This document shows positions 25,804 through 35,217 of a stretch of 64,000 bases of DNA, piece after piece; within the stretch, counting starts at the first letter, position 1, and every line of letters begins with the position of its first letter. Both the position numbers and the translations under genes were made by a program. Source of the DNA: Leucobacter rhizosphaerae (lineage in GTDB: Bacteria > Actinomycetota > Actinomycetes > Actinomycetales > Microbacteriaceae); assembly GCF_022919175.1 (NCBI RefSeq), contig NZ_CP095043.1, positions 1,240,001 through 1,304,000 of the forward strand, in the 5' to 3' direction. Under the pieces are notes generated by a model. The model was not told where the DNA came from and did not search any database. It saw only the letters and a list, made by a program, of their open reading frames with translations.

Positions 25804-27218
25804 GATGCCGAGACCTCGCGGGACACGATATCCTCCAGTGTCTCTCGCCGACGGACGAGGTGACTATGTTTTCCGTCGACGATCACAACCGCGGGCCGAG
25901 GAAATGCGTTGAACTGTGTCGACGTCACTTCGGCGTATGCCCCCTGGTTCATAAGCATGAGCAAATCACCGGGCTCGACTCTTGGCAAGAGAATGTCTTC
26001 GGCGATGGAATCATAGGCGCAGGTGGGACCAACGACCTCAACTGGGACCGACTCATACCGATCATCCGCGCGATCTCCCGCTACGGCGACAGGATACCCG
26101 ACCCGCGATGAACCCCGTGACGTGAACATCGTCATTGCTGAATCGACAGTGATGAATCGACGAGGCGTTGGATGCTCAGTTTCTTTCACGTCTTGCACTG
26201 TGGTGATGAGCGAGACTGCGTTCGCCACCTGGAATCCGCCCGTCTCGAACTGCACTAGAGGACGATTGTCTCCCGCCCAGCCAGCTGTAATGCCCGCTGC
26301 GATCGCTTTGATGTAGTCCTCTGCTGTCGGGAGAGGATGCAGCGCGACATCAGCACCGTCTCCGGGGGTCGAGAGAAGGACGTTTCTGCCCGACCGGAGC
26401 CCTCCGCCCACATCCAGTCGCTCGACCTCCGTTCCTCGCCCACGCAGAACAGTGGCGTATGCAGCCATTTCGCGCGCGCACTCGCGGACATGGAGGAGTT
26501 GATTGTCTGGAGTGTAGTTGGCTCGATAACCAGCAAAGCCGGCATGATGCGAGAGTCCTCGGAAGTTCAGCCTCTCGCTTTGTGCTATCGCGTCGATAGT
26601 CCGGTCTGCATCACCGTTGACGATACTGCTGCCGAACTTGGCTTCGGCAACGCGAAGGGTGCGCTCGTACGAGGGATCGACGGCAAGGAGTTCTCGGTAA
26701 CTCAACTTCACTCGGACAACGCAGTCCACCTCTCGATCGGCCTGTTGTGCGAGATCTTCCAGTCGCTGCACCTCTTTCAGGGAGTCGACGTTGATCTGTC
26801 GGACGCCCGCGTCGACGGCGACTTGGAGGTACGATTCTGATTTTCCATTGCCGTTGAGGATGATTGCGGAGCCTGGAACACCTGCCGCGAGCGCGATCTT
26901 GAGCTCCCACTCGGAGGAGCAATCCACGAGCGCGCCGCAGGCGCGCATCGTCTCAAGCACGCTCCGATTGTTATTGGCTTTGATCGAGTACGCGATCTCA
27001 AACGGCTGCAGCGTTTGGGCAGCCTCCGCGAGTTCCGAAAAGTTGTCTCTGATCTGATTGCTGGAGATGACCCAGAGCGGGGTGCCATACTCTGCAACGA
27101 GATCGGTCACTTTGACGTTTTCGATCGCCGTGACGGCGAGACCGTCGGCCGCGATTCGATTGCTCACCATCTCAGCGACACTCATGACATTGCTCGATGT
27201 TTCCGCCTTATTTACCAA
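25800..27218 (-). CDS. Fold-III PLP-dependent amino-acid decarboxylase (LysA/ODC superfamily)
   Basis: Encodes 472 residues from TTG 27218, chosen because AAGGAA lies 7 nt upstream and the codon sits just inside the previous gene's end. ATG 27185 is the alternative. The PLP lysine is in IAYSIKANNN, phosphate binding in RLDVGGGL, and the family Cys-Asp pair of the C-terminal barrel in GPTCAYDSIAED. HHAGF replaces the usual HIGS of LysA, so it is not an ordinary diaminopimelate decarboxylase. The substrate is an L- or D-amino acid, not identifiable further. Confidence 0.85.
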   Translation of the reverse strand: MVNKAETSSNVMSVAEMVSNRIAADGLAVTAIENVKVTDLVAEYGTPLWVISSNQIRDNFSELAEAAQTLQPFEIAYSIKANNNRSVLETMRACGALVDCSSEWELKIALAAGVPGSAIILNGNGKSESYLQVAVDAGVRQINVDSLKEVQRLEDLAQQADREVDCVVRVKLSYRELLAVDPSYERTLRVAEAKFGSSIVNGDADRTIDAIAQSERLNFRGLSHHAGFAGYRANYTPDNQLLHVRECAREMAAYATVLRGRGTEVERLDVGGGLRSGRNVLLSTPGDGADVALHPLPTAEDYIKAIAAGITAGWAGDNRPLVQFETGGFQVANAVSLITTVQDVKETEHPTPRRFITVDSAMTMFTSRGSSRVGYPVAVAGDRADDRYESVPVEVVGPTCAYDSIAEDILLPRVEPGDLLMLMNQGAYAEVTSTQFNAFPRPAVVIVDGKHSHLVRRRETLEDIVSREVSAS

Positions 27219-28884
27219 TGTGTCGTTCCTTTCGGAATGGAGGGAGTTCGGTTGGATCAATGACGACGTCGATCACGCTGGGGCCTGACGCCAACCCACG
27301 TTCAAGAGCAGTACTGAGTTCGCCAGCTGCGACCACCCGAATACCGCGAATTCCGACCGCTTCGGCAAGCTGCTCGTGCCGCACTGGGGCAAAGTCGAGG
27401 TTGCGCGCCTGGGTTCCGTTGAGTTCATGCCAAAGCCGCTGGTAGGAGAACACCGAATTGTTCAGCACGATGCAGGTCACCTCGGAGCCCAGTCGGGCGA
27501 TCGTCTCGAGCTCTCCCCATCCGAATCCGAAGCCACCGTCGCCTACCAGTGCAACCACTCGACGGTCTGGGAATGCTCGGGATGCTCCGATCGCAGCGGG
27601 GAGTCCGAAACCCAGTGTTCCCGCCCCCCTGCCCGCCACCGTATCCGCGAAATGGAGACCCTGTCGGAGATAGCTGAGTGCCCACACACTGCTGTAAGCG
27701 GCATCGCACACCAGGAGATCATCTGGTCGCAGATGTGCTTGTAGTTCAACCAAGAGCCGGGACGGCAGTATGGACTCCGACTGTGCGTCAGCTTGGTGAC
27801 GCTGCGCGGACTCAACCTGTGCCCACGCAACGGCGAGCTCCTGTTGCCGCAAGGAAGTTTGCTCGCCGACCTCGTCCCCCAGAGCCGTCGTCGCGGCGTT
27901 AAGGAATTCGGTCGCGTCAGCAAGAACTCTCATTTCGCCGTCGCGCGGCTCGATCGGAGCGGAATGCAGACGATCCACGTGGACAATTCTGGAATCGCTG
28001 CCGGGCAGTCGTCCACCGTCAGTGGTCACACCGTCGAGAGCAGACCCGATCACAAGAACAAGATCAGCATCGCGCATCTGGACGTTGGCGATAGCGCCGC
28101 TTCCGTCAGCTCGATCAGTCATGAAACCAACGACCCCGGCGTACAGCGGATGCATCTCGGGGAACGCGCCTCTCCCCATTGCAGTGACGCACGCCGCGGC
28201 ACCGAGGCGTTCAGCCAAACGTGCAACGACGTCGTGCGGAACGTGTCGGGCACCACCGCCTAAGAGGACGACCGGTCGCCGTGCAGAAGTGAGAACCTCC
28301 AAGAGACCGTCTGGAACCGAGTACGTCGCGGAATGTAACTCGGAGAGCTTCGCCGCTGCAGCGAGACTCGGCTCGAGTGGCTGAAGCTCACCCATGACAT
28401 CATTCGGGAGTTCCACAAGGACCGGTCCCGGCCGCCCGGAAGTTGCGGCCACAATGGCCCTACGCAGTGTCTCCGCGATTCGGTCAGGACGTTCAACCCT
28501 TTCGGCGAATTTGACGATGGGCGCTGCGGCTGCAATTTGGTCAAGTTCCTGGAATGCTCCGCGTCCTTTCTTCGAAGTCTCGATTCCACTGACCAGCGCA
28601 ATCACTGGTGAGCCTGACTCTCGGGCTTCATAGAGAGACGTCAGCAAGTTCGTAAACCCCGGCCCATGAATGCCACAGGCAACTGCTGGCACTCCGGTGA
28701 GTCGCGCGGCAGCGTCGGCCGCGAAGCCAGCGGAACGTTCATCGCGCGTAATCGTTACCGTAAAGACTTCATGATCGAGAACCGCAAACAGCCACTCAGG
28801 CGAGTCCTGCCCGAACACCCGAGTGATGCCGTTCTCCGCGAGGATTTCGGCGACGACGTGCCCGCCATGACGGGTTAGATTCAT
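27208..28884 (-). CDS. ThDP-dependent decarboxylase/synthase (acetolactate synthase-like)
   Basis: Encodes 558 residues. ATG 28884 follows AGGAAGA. The catalytic Glu is in RDERSAGFAADAA (about residue 49), and the ThDP motif VGDGGFGFGWGELETIARLG runs to LNNSVF. The central Rossmann domain shows VVLLGGGARHVP. It resembles the acetolactate synthase/benzoylformate decarboxylase group. Given the neighbours it is more likely a 2-keto-acid decarboxylase or carboligase of catabolism than a biosynthetic AHAS; no small AHAS subunit is present. It begins a four-gene unit with an upstream palindrome. Confidence 0.88.
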   Translation of the reverse strand: MNLTRHGGHVVAEILAENGITRVFGQDSPEWLFAVLDHEVFTVTITRDERSAGFAADAAARLTGVPAVACGIHGPGFTNLLTSLYEARESGSPVIALVSGIETSKKGRGAFQELDQIAAAAPIVKFAERVERPDRIAETLRRAIVAATSGRPGPVLVELPNDVMGELQPLEPSLAAAAKLSELHSATYSVPDGLLEVLTSARRPVVLLGGGARHVPHDVVARLAERLGAAACVTAMGRGAFPEMHPLYAGVVGFMTDRADGSGAIANVQMRDADLVLVIGSALDGVTTDGGRLPGSDSRIVHVDRLHSAPIEPRDGEMRVLADATEFLNAATTALGDEVGEQTSLRQQELAVAWAQVESAQRHQADAQSESILPSRLLVELQAHLRPDDLLVCDAAYSSVWALSYLRQGLHFADTVAGRGAGTLGFGLPAAIGASRAFPDRRVVALVGDGGFGFGWGELETIARLGSEVTCIVLNNSVFSYQRLWHELNGTQARNLDFAPVRHEQLAEAVGIRGIRVVAAGELSTALERGLASGPSVIDVVIDPTELPPFRKERHIGK

Positions 28885-28893
28885 TGTTCTTCC

Positions 28894-28907
28894 TATACTC
28901 GTATACA
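28894..28907. promoter_or_regulatory. Candidate GntR operator upstream of the ThDP enzyme gene
   Basis: TATACTCGTATACA starts 10 bp upstream of the start codon. It contains the perfect inverted repeat TATAC-TC-GTATA. A closely similar site lies before the importer operon at 35100-35113. The GntR-type regulator gene next door (28977-29666) is the natural candidate to bind both. Confidence 0.55.
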
Positions 28908-28976
28908 TAAATGAGGCATACAACACTCATGTGAACATTGGTGTGCCGGCGCCATCGCCGGTGAGAAGCTCTCGCG

Positions 28977-29666
28977 CTACTTACTCAGGCGCTCTTCAAG
29001 CAATTCCCGGGTGCGGCGAAGATGCCGCTTTGCAATGGCAGCCGCGCTCTCAGCGTCTCTCGATACCAACGCGTGCACGAGCTCATGATGGTCATGGGAG
29101 ATGGTGACGTACTCATGCTCGTTGTTGGCAGCCCAATGAGCGCGACGGTACTGCTGCGTGGCGTTCATCAATTCCTGCACCAGTCGTTTCACGCGCATGG
29201 AGGGGACCGCCGACATCGACAATGCATGGAACTCCTTGTCAATTCGCAGTACTTCCTCCTCCGAGTCGATCCGAGCGTCGAACATCTCGGCAAGCGTCGC
29301 AATCCTGTCGAGCGTCGACCGATTCAATAAGGGCACACTCTTAGAAATCGCATAGGGCTCAATCATCTCTCGGAGATCGTAGAGCTCACGAAGCTCCTCG
29401 ATACCCACCACGGCCACCCGTGCTGCGCGGTTCGTCGGAATCTGCACCAGCCCTTCAGATTCGAGCTGTCGGAGTGCGTCTCGGACGGGGATCCGACTAA
29501 TCCCCATCTGCTCGGCGAGCGTACCCTGCGGAATCACTGACCCAGGAGCCAAGGCGCCACTCAGTATCGCCTCGCGAATGACTCGAGCCGCATGCGCCGA
29601 TGATGCCTCGCCCGCATTCGGGCCAGGAATAGTCAGCACCGGTACTTCTACCGCGATGCCCGTCAT
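28977..29666 (-). CDS. GntR family regulator, FadR/FCD subfamily
   Basis: Encodes 229 residues. ATG 29666 overlaps the SDR stop (ATGA). The winged HTH (VIREAILSGALAPGSVIPQ, LAEQMGISRIPVRDALRQLE) is followed by an FCD ligand domain. Its metal-binding pattern is visible as DKEFHALSM, ISHDHHELVHAL and AAIAKRHLRRT. FCD members usually bind carboxylic acids. It is the seventh and last gene of the importer-SDR transcript and probably controls that transcript and the adjacent enzyme unit. Confidence 0.92.
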   Translation of the reverse strand: MTGIAVEVPVLTIPGPNAGEASSAHAARVIREAILSGALAPGSVIPQGTLAEQMGISRIPVRDALRQLESEGLVQIPTNRAARVAVVGIEELRELYDLREMIEPYAISKSVPLLNRSTLDRIATLAEMFDARIDSEEEVLRIDKEFHALSMSAVPSMRVKRLVQELMNATQQYRRAHWAANNEHEYVTISHDHHELVHALVSRDAESAAAIAKRHLRRTRELLEERLSK

Positions 29667-30436
29667 ATCATCATCCCTCCGTCGACACGTACAACCGTAC
29701 CGGTGATGTAGTCAGAAAGCGGTCCGGCCAAGAATTCCAACGCATTCGCGCAGTCCTCCGGCGTACCCAACCTGCCGAGAGGGATATCCCGAAGTACGGA
29801 ATCCATGCCCATCGCTTCCATCTTGGGCAAGAGCCGCTCAGTGCCGATGGCGCCGGGCACAATGACGTTGGCGGTGACGCCTGCGGGAGCGACCTCGCGA
29901 GCAAGCGAGTTGGTAAAGGCGATAACAGCCGCCTTTGCGCTCGCGTAGTGAGCATATCCACCATCAGACCGGGCCCTTAGAGCCGCAGTCGAAGCGACCG
30001 TGAGGATCTTTCCGCGTCCGGCACTCACCATTCCCGGCGCGATCTCACGACATGACAGCGCCATCGATGCGACGTTCACCTCATAGGCCCTCCGCAATGC
30101 GTTTAGGTCCATAGAGAGAGGACTGTTCTCCCACATGGCCCCTGTCCCCCCACCGGCGTTGCAAACGAGCACATCCACCCGCCCCAGTCGCTCCCTGGCC
30201 TCTGCGAAGGCAGCGCGTGCTGCCTTTTCATCGGTGAGATCCGTTGAGATACCGAGAAGCGCCCCCCGACCAGATTCAGCAGGTCGGTCAACGCCGTGTT
30301 CCTCGTCGAAGCTCAGGTCGAGCACAGCGACACTCGCCCCCATGCTTCGGAGACGTTCCGTATATGCCCGGCCGATTCCCCGAGCACCACCTGTCACGAT
30401 CGCGCACTGGCCATCGATCCTCACTTCAGCACCCAT
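29663..30436 (-). CDS. Short-chain dehydrogenase/reductase
   Basis: Encodes 257 residues. The NAD(P)-binding TGGARGIGRAY is near residue 16, followed by LVCNAGGG, a Ser in VASTAALRA and the catalytic YASAK (Tyr-x3-Lys) near residue 170. The C-terminus DYITGTVVRVDGGMMI is standard for classical SDRs. It oxidises a hydroxyl or reduces a keto group of an intermediate. It sits 37 bp after the other SDR and overlaps the regulator gene. Confidence 0.9.
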   Translation of the reverse strand: MGAEVRIDGQCAIVTGGARGIGRAYTERLRSMGASVAVLDLSFDEEHGVDRPAESGRGALLGISTDLTDEKAARAAFAEARERLGRVDVLVCNAGGGTGAMWENSPLSMDLNALRRAYEVNVASMALSCREIAPGMVSAGRGKILTVASTAALRARSDGGYAHYASAKAAVIAFTNSLAREVAPAGVTANVIVPGAIGTERLLPKMEAMGMDSVLRDIPLGRLGTPEDCANALEFLAGPLSDYITGTVVRVDGGMMI

Positions 30437-30473
30437 AGCGACTGTCCGTCCTTACTCATATGTCGTGTCATGT

Positions 30474-31205
30474 TCAGTAGGCCGATCTCCCACCGGAAAC
30501 ATCGAGACAACTTCCGGTGGTGAAACTGCAATCCGGCGAGAGCAGCCAGGCCACCGCTGCAGCGACCTCTTCAGCCCGCGCGAGACGACGCATCGGTGTC
30601 CGAGAAACGACATAGTCGATGATCCCAGGTCCCTGCGCCAACATCGGAGTATCCGTCGAACCTGGCGTCACGGCATTTACGAGAATTCCCTGATCGGCGA
30701 CCTCGCGAGCGACAGATTTCACCAGTCCGACGAGACCCGCCTTCGACGCGCTATACACGGCACTGCCGGGATTCCCCTCCTTTGCCGCCGCAGAGGCTAT
30801 GGCAACGATCCGCCCGGGTGTGTCTCGAGCCGTCATGTGACGAAGCACTGCTCTCATCACAGTGGTGCAACCGACGAGATTGACGGTGAGCACCGCGGCG
30901 ACCTCAGCATCGTTCCATTCAGTGAGCGGAGCAATCTTTCCGCCGATCCCGTGGCTCAGAACTAGCCCTGTTACTCCGCCGTTGCGTTGATCGCAGTCGA
31001 GCATCAGGGCATCGACCGCGGCTGAGTTCGTAACATCCAACGCGAAAGACTCACCGTTCGCGGCATGATCACCGAGCACCCGATCCAGTTCTGGAGCTTG
31101 TAGATCCGTCAGGATCACCCGTGTTCCGCTCTCGGCGAGTCGGCGAGCGACTGCGGCACCGATACCACCGGCTGCTCCGGTGACGAGTACCGTTTGCCTG
31201 GTCAC
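30474..31205 (-). CDS. Short-chain dehydrogenase/reductase
   Basis: Encodes 243 residues. GTG 31205 overlaps the ATPase stop (GTGA). It has TGAAGGIGAAVARRL, a catalytic Ser in AIASAAAKEG and YSASKAG (Tyr-x3-Lys), ending GSCLDVSGGRSAY. NLVGC replaces the more usual NxxG spacing, and LSHGIGGK replaces NNAG, so it is a divergent classical SDR. It is distinct from the second SDR; the two probably act on successive intermediates. Confidence 0.9.
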   Translation of the reverse strand: MTRQTVLVTGAAGGIGAAVARRLAESGTRVILTDLQAPELDRVLGDHAANGESFALDVTNSAAVDALMLDCDQRNGGVTGLVLSHGIGGKIAPLTEWNDAEVAAVLTVNLVGCTTVMRAVLRHMTARDTPGRIVAIASAAAKEGNPGSAVYSASKAGLVGLVKSVAREVADQGILVNAVTPGSTDTPMLAQGPGIIDYVVSRTPMRRLARAEEVAAAVAWLLSPDCSFTTGSCLDVSGGRSAY

Positions 31206-32308
31206 AGGGGTCCTCCTTCACCACTCAAGAGGATCCCATGCTCGGGGGCCCAAGTCACCGCCACCGCCTCACCAACTGCGAAGGGTCGTCCGAGCGGCCC
31301 GGTCCTCACCTGCCGTTCCTGCCCATCTGCGGTCCGCACGATGTACTTTCGCGAGGAGCCAACATAGACCGAATTCATAACCTCAGCGTGAACAACATTC
31401 GCATTTGTCGAGGGAGCGTCTCCGACTGCAATCAGCGACATCGATTCCGGTCGTACGACCACCACCGCCGGCTCGCCTTCGGCGAGATCGGCGCCTGATT
31501 CCACAGTGAATCTTCCCAGGCCCGGAGCCTCATACCTGATTCCCTGCGTATCACGTACCGTGTGAACGGAAAAGACGTTTGATTCGCCGACGAACTCGGC
31601 GACGAACTGGTTCGATGGGTCGTTATACAGTTCGTTGGCAGTCCCGATCTGAACGATGCTTCCCTCTCGATACACGGCGATTCGGTCGCTCATCATCAGT
31701 GCTTCCTCTTGATCGTGGGTCACCGCGATCACCGTCATACCCAACTCCCTATGGAGTCGCATAATCTCGAGCTGCAGCTGCTCCCGAAGGTTCTTGTCGA
31801 GCGCGCCGAGGGGTTCGTCGAGAAGAAGCAGGTCAGGGCGATAGACGATCGCCCGTGCCATCGCAACACGCTGCTGCTGACCACCCGACAGTTCCGAGGG
31901 CAGGCGTTGCTCGAAGCCTTCAAGTCGAACGGTCGCGAGCGCTTCTTTGACCATTCCCTGGATACGGGACCTGGGTGTTCGGCGTGCTTTGAGCGGATAG
32001 GCGACGTTCTCGAATACGGAGAGGTGCGGAAACAGCGCATAGTTTTGGAATACGACGCCGACATTGCGCTTGTGCGCCGGGAGCCGGTTGATCTCAATCC
32101 CGTCCAATTCGATCGACCCTGAGGTGGGTGATACGAATCCTGCGATGCAATTGAGTGTGGTCGTCTTGCCCGATCCGGATCCACCGAGCAGCGTCACAAA
32201 CTCGCCGCGAGCGACGTTGAGGTCAATCCCGTCGAGCGCGATGGCTGAACCGTAGTGCTTCGAAAGTCCGTTGAGTTTCAAGTAGTTCGATGAGTCAGGA
32301 GTGTGCAT
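31202..32308 (-). CDS. Pot/Fbp-type ABC transporter ATPase (PotA-like)
   Basis: Encodes 368 residues. Walker A GGSGSGKTTTL, signature LSGGQQQRVAMARAI, Walker B LLLLDEPLGALD and switch His VTHDQEEALMM are followed by a C-terminal TOBE domain (VVVVRPESMSLI). This is the spermidine/putrescine (CUT1-like) importer ATPase type. ATG 32308 lies 14 bp inside the permease gene. Confidence 0.93.
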   Translation of the reverse strand: MHTPDSSNYLKLNGLSKHYGSAIALDGIDLNVARGEFVTLLGGSGSGKTTTLNCIAGFVSPTSGSIELDGIEINRLPAHKRNVGVVFQNYALFPHLSVFENVAYPLKARRTPRSRIQGMVKEALATVRLEGFEQRLPSELSGGQQQRVAMARAIVYRPDLLLLDEPLGALDKNLREQLQLEIMRLHRELGMTVIAVTHDQEEALMMSDRIAVYREGSIVQIGTANELYNDPSNQFVAEFVGESNVFSVHTVRDTQGIRYEAPGLGRFTVESGADLAEGEPAVVVVRPESMSLIAVGDAPSTNANVVHAEVMNSVYVGSSRKYIVRTADGQERQVRTGPLGRPFAVGEAVAVTWAPEHGILLSGEGGPL

Positions 32309-33095
32309 GGAGTCGCTTTCGCTTTCGGCCCAGCATGGCGGGGATACGAGTGCCTATGAGAAGGATGAGGGTGACCGCCATCAGGAGCGAGGCGGCGGCG
32401 GCAACCGAAGGTTCAACGCCGCTGGAGATCTGACTGAAGATCAGTACCGGGAGCGTGCGAACGCGCGGGCTGCTCAGAAACAGTGAGATGACCACCTCAT
32501 CCCAGGAGATGATGAAGGCAAACATGGCCCCGGCAAGAACTCCGGGGAGGAGATTAGGAAGTGTGACAGTGAAGAAGACTCTCACCGGGTGTGCACCCAA
32601 GCTGTACCCGGCGAGTTCAAGAGTGCGATCGAATTGACTCAAACTGTTCAGGACCGACACGATGACAAGCGGCAGCGCGATGACCGTATGAGCGGCAGCG
32701 AGAGCCACGACACTTCCCCGGAACCCCCAACTTGAAAACACGAAGAATGCACCGATCGCCAGAATCACCGTGGGGACAATCATCGGCGCCAGCACCGCGA
32801 TCGTGAAAAAGCGTCGACCTATGTATCGCCCGCGCGACAAGGAGAGGGCGATGCCAGTCCCAAGAACGGTGGCACAAACTGCAGTAAGCACTCCGGTCTG
32901 AAGACTCGTGACGAGCGCCGACTGCCATGCCCTGTCAGTAAGGATCTCTTCATACCATCGCAGGTCGAAGCCACTCGGCGGCCAACTCAGCACAGTTCGA
33001 GTGGTGAATGAGAGCGGAATCACAACCAAAGTAGGAAGGACCATGAATCCCGCGATGACGAATGCAGCCGTTGTTATCCAGCGTGGAGTTCTCAT
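32295..33095 (-). CDS. Pot-type ABC transporter permease (PotC-like)
   Basis: Encodes 266 residues with six membrane helices. The EAA loop is LAGYSLGAHPVRVFFTVTLPNLLPG. The WYEEILTDRAWQSALVTSL periplasmic start is typical of PotC/PotI permeases. Its start overlaps the preceding permease by 4 bp. Confidence 0.92.
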   Translation of the reverse strand: MRTPRWITTAAFVIAGFMVLPTLVVIPLSFTTRTVLSWPPSGFDLRWYEEILTDRAWQSALVTSLQTGVLTAVCATVLGTGIALSLSRGRYIGRRFFTIAVLAPMIVPTVILAIGAFFVFSSWGFRGSVVALAAAHTVIALPLVIVSVLNSLSQFDRTLELAGYSLGAHPVRVFFTVTLPNLLPGVLAGAMFAFIISWDEVVISLFLSSPRVRTLPVLIFSQISSGVEPSVAAAASLLMAVTLILLIGTRIPAMLGRKRKRLHAHS

Positions 33096-33985
33096 TGATC
33101 GCCTCTCAAACCTACGATGTCTTCAAACTTCGCGAAGCGCATGCCCAACGCCAGTAGCAGCAGAGTGACGAGTAGCAGGAGGATTCCGATCGCGCTTCCC
33201 ATCCCGAAGTTGAGTGCCTGATTTACCTGCTCAACGATCAGCTGTCCAACGAGCGGCTTCGCTGCGTCGCCGAGGATTGCAGGCGTCAGGTAGAAGCCCA
33301 ACGAGGTCACGAACACGATCAGACTTCCTGAGTAGACACCCGGCAGGCTGAGGGGCAAGTACACCCGCAGGAAGGTCCGGATTGGGCCCGCCCCGAGAGC
33401 GCGTGATGCTCGCTCAAGACCGAGGTCGATTCGCTTCATGCTCGCGTACATCGAAAAAACCATGAAGGGCAGGAGCACGTGGGTCATGCCAATCACCGTG
33501 CCAAGAGCGTTTCGCATCAATTGCACCGGCTCGTTCACGAGTCCAACGTCGAGCAAGAAGGAATTGATGATCCCCGTGTTCTGCAGCCAGACCGTCCACG
33601 CATAAGTGCGGACCAGAATGCTGAGCCAGAACGGTACGAGCACGCAGAACCCGAGGATACCGGCGACGGCCGAACGAGAACGGGCCATCACGTACGCGTA
33701 CGGGTAGCCGAGAAGAATGCAGAACGCCACAGTGAGAATGGAGACCACGAACGTCGTCACGAAGGAGGAACGCACCACCTCCGAAGTCACTGCTCGAAGG
33801 TAGTTCTCGGGTGATGGATCAGTCAGTGAGCGCACGAGAATCTCGCCGAGCGGAAGGATAAAGAAGAAGAGCAGCGCGACTCCGCCCGGGAGCCCGAGCA
33901 GACCCCACCAGCTTCGCACCCCCCGGGGAGCCGCGGGCCCACGGCTCCCCCGGGTGGTGATGCTCGACGTTACTGCTGCAGCCAT
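33092..33985 (-). CDS. Pot-type ABC transporter permease (PotB-like)
   Basis: Encodes 297 residues. ATG 33985 is 16 bp inside the 3' end of the binding-protein gene; a longer frame reaching 34030 is less likely. A basic Gly/Arg-rich cytoplasmic head precedes six helices. The EAA loop is ALGAGPIRTFLRVYLPLSLPG; RTYAWTVWLQNTGIIN matches the PotB family. Confidence 0.92.
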   Translation of the reverse strand: MAAAVTSSITTRGSRGPAAPRGVRSWWGLLGLPGGVALLFFFILPLGEILVRSLTDPSPENYLRAVTSEVVRSSFVTTFVVSILTVAFCILLGYPYAYVMARSRSAVAGILGFCVLVPFWLSILVRTYAWTVWLQNTGIINSFLLDVGLVNEPVQLMRNALGTVIGMTHVLLPFMVFSMYASMKRIDLGLERASRALGAGPIRTFLRVYLPLSLPGVYSGSLIVFVTSLGFYLTPAILGDAAKPLVGQLIVEQVNQALNFGMGSAIGILLLLVTLLLLALGMRFAKFEDIVGLRGDQ

Positions 33986-35052
33986 GCCTGGAACGCATCC
34001 ACGATCTGCTGCTGGTTCTCGCTGTACCAATTGCCGTCGAAGGTGTAGCTGAGCTCTGCGCGATCCGGCAGCGGGAGGAACGGGTACGTCTCAGCGCTCT
34101 CATCAACTGCTGCGGCCGGGTTGCCCGGTGCAACGGGATAGATCTCAGAGAGTCGGCCGTTGTTCTCGGCACTTGTGATGAACCCCGCGAGAAGGTTCGC
34201 GTTGTCGACATTCTTCGCTCCCTTTGGAATCACCAGGTAGTCGAAGCCCAGACCCATGCCATCCCAGATCACTTCGATTGGCGTATCGTTCTGAGCCATC
34301 GCAAACGCCTGACTGGAGAAGAGATTGCCCATAACGGCCTCTCCATCTGCCACCAGCCGAGCAGTGTCTGTCGGGCTCGTCGCCCAGATAATGTCGTCCT
34401 TGATCGTGTCGTACTTTGCGAGCGCCCTCTCGTAGTCAATGGGGTAGAGATCTTCTGGTGCGACGCCATCTGCGAGGAGAGCTGCTTCGAAAATGCCGGT
34501 TGCGCCAGCCAACTGGAACATTGCCCGCTTACCCGGGAACTTCTCCGTGTCAAAGAAGTCTGCCCAACTCGAGGGCGCCTCGGAGAGCGCGCCCTCGTTG
34601 TAGCCGAGAATTGAAGCGTAGGCGTGGGTCGGAATGCGGTACACCGGGTTCTCCCCCTCCGGGCACTCCACGACGTCACAGTCAAACGGCTCGAAGTAGC
34701 GAGCTGGATCCTGGCCCCCAAAGTCACTGCCGATATCCGCAAGGTCCCAATCCACATTGCCAGATTCGATCTGCGCGGTAAATTTCGCGTAGTCCGTAGA
34801 TCCCGTGTCCTGCACGACCGCGATACCGGGGAACTCTTCCATGAACGGGACGAGGTAGGCGGTGTCTTGTGCGTCCTGCAGCGCTCCACCGTTGCTCACG
34901 AACACCACCTCACCGCTCGCGTCCGTGTCACTCCCCGTGCCACCTGAAGAGCTAGGCGAAGGAGCGCATGCTGTGGCTCCCAACACCATCACTGCCGCAA
35001 CGACACCTGACACTGCCGCACCACGTCGCGATCGGAACCTCGTTCGGGTCAT
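33970..35052 (-). CDS. Extracellular solute-binding lipoprotein, PotD/Fbp type
   Basis: Encodes 360 residues. ATG 35052 follows a strong GAGGAGG. Twin-Arg-like basic head, hydrophobic segment and lipobox GATAC lead to a Ser/Gly/Asp linker. The mature protein has NGGALQDAQDTAYLVPFMEEF, VDWDLADIG and TDTARLVADGEAVMGN, the spermidine/putrescine- and amine-binding pattern of family 1. It delivers substrate to the two permeases. It is first in a seven-gene transcript. Confidence 0.92.
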   Translation of the reverse strand: MTRTRFRSRRGAAVSGVVAAVMVLGATACAPSPSSSGGTGSDTDASGEVVFVSNGGALQDAQDTAYLVPFMEEFPGIAVVQDTGSTDYAKFTAQIESGNVDWDLADIGSDFGGQDPARYFEPFDCDVVECPEGENPVYRIPTHAYASILGYNEGALSEAPSSWADFFDTEKFPGKRAMFQLAGATGIFEAALLADGVAPEDLYPIDYERALAKYDTIKDDIIWATSPTDTARLVADGEAVMGNLFSSQAFAMAQNDTPIEVIWDGMGLGFDYLVIPKGAKNVDNANLLAGFITSAENNGRLSEIYPVAPGNPAAAVDESAETYPFLPLPDRAELSYTFDGNWYSENQQQIVDAFQAWLQQ

Positions 35053-35099
35053 ATCACTACCTCCTCGTAGAGAACGGATTGAGACCCCCTCAACCGTTG

Positions 35100-35113
35100 T
35101 ATATCTGTATACA
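35100..35113. promoter_or_regulatory. Candidate GntR operator upstream of the importer operon
   Basis: TATATCTGTATACA lies 48 bp upstream of the binding-protein start. It shares TATAxxxGTATACA with the site at 28894-28907. Having the same motif before both transcription units supports joint control by the cluster's FCD-type regulator. Confidence 0.55.
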
Positions 35114-35217
35114 GGAAAGATTATTCTTGCGTCAAGTCACCATGAGAATGATCGTCCTACATGGGGCGGCGGAGCTGAGAGCACTTGCCAACTCCATAAG
35201 ACTCCTGAATCTCGCTG

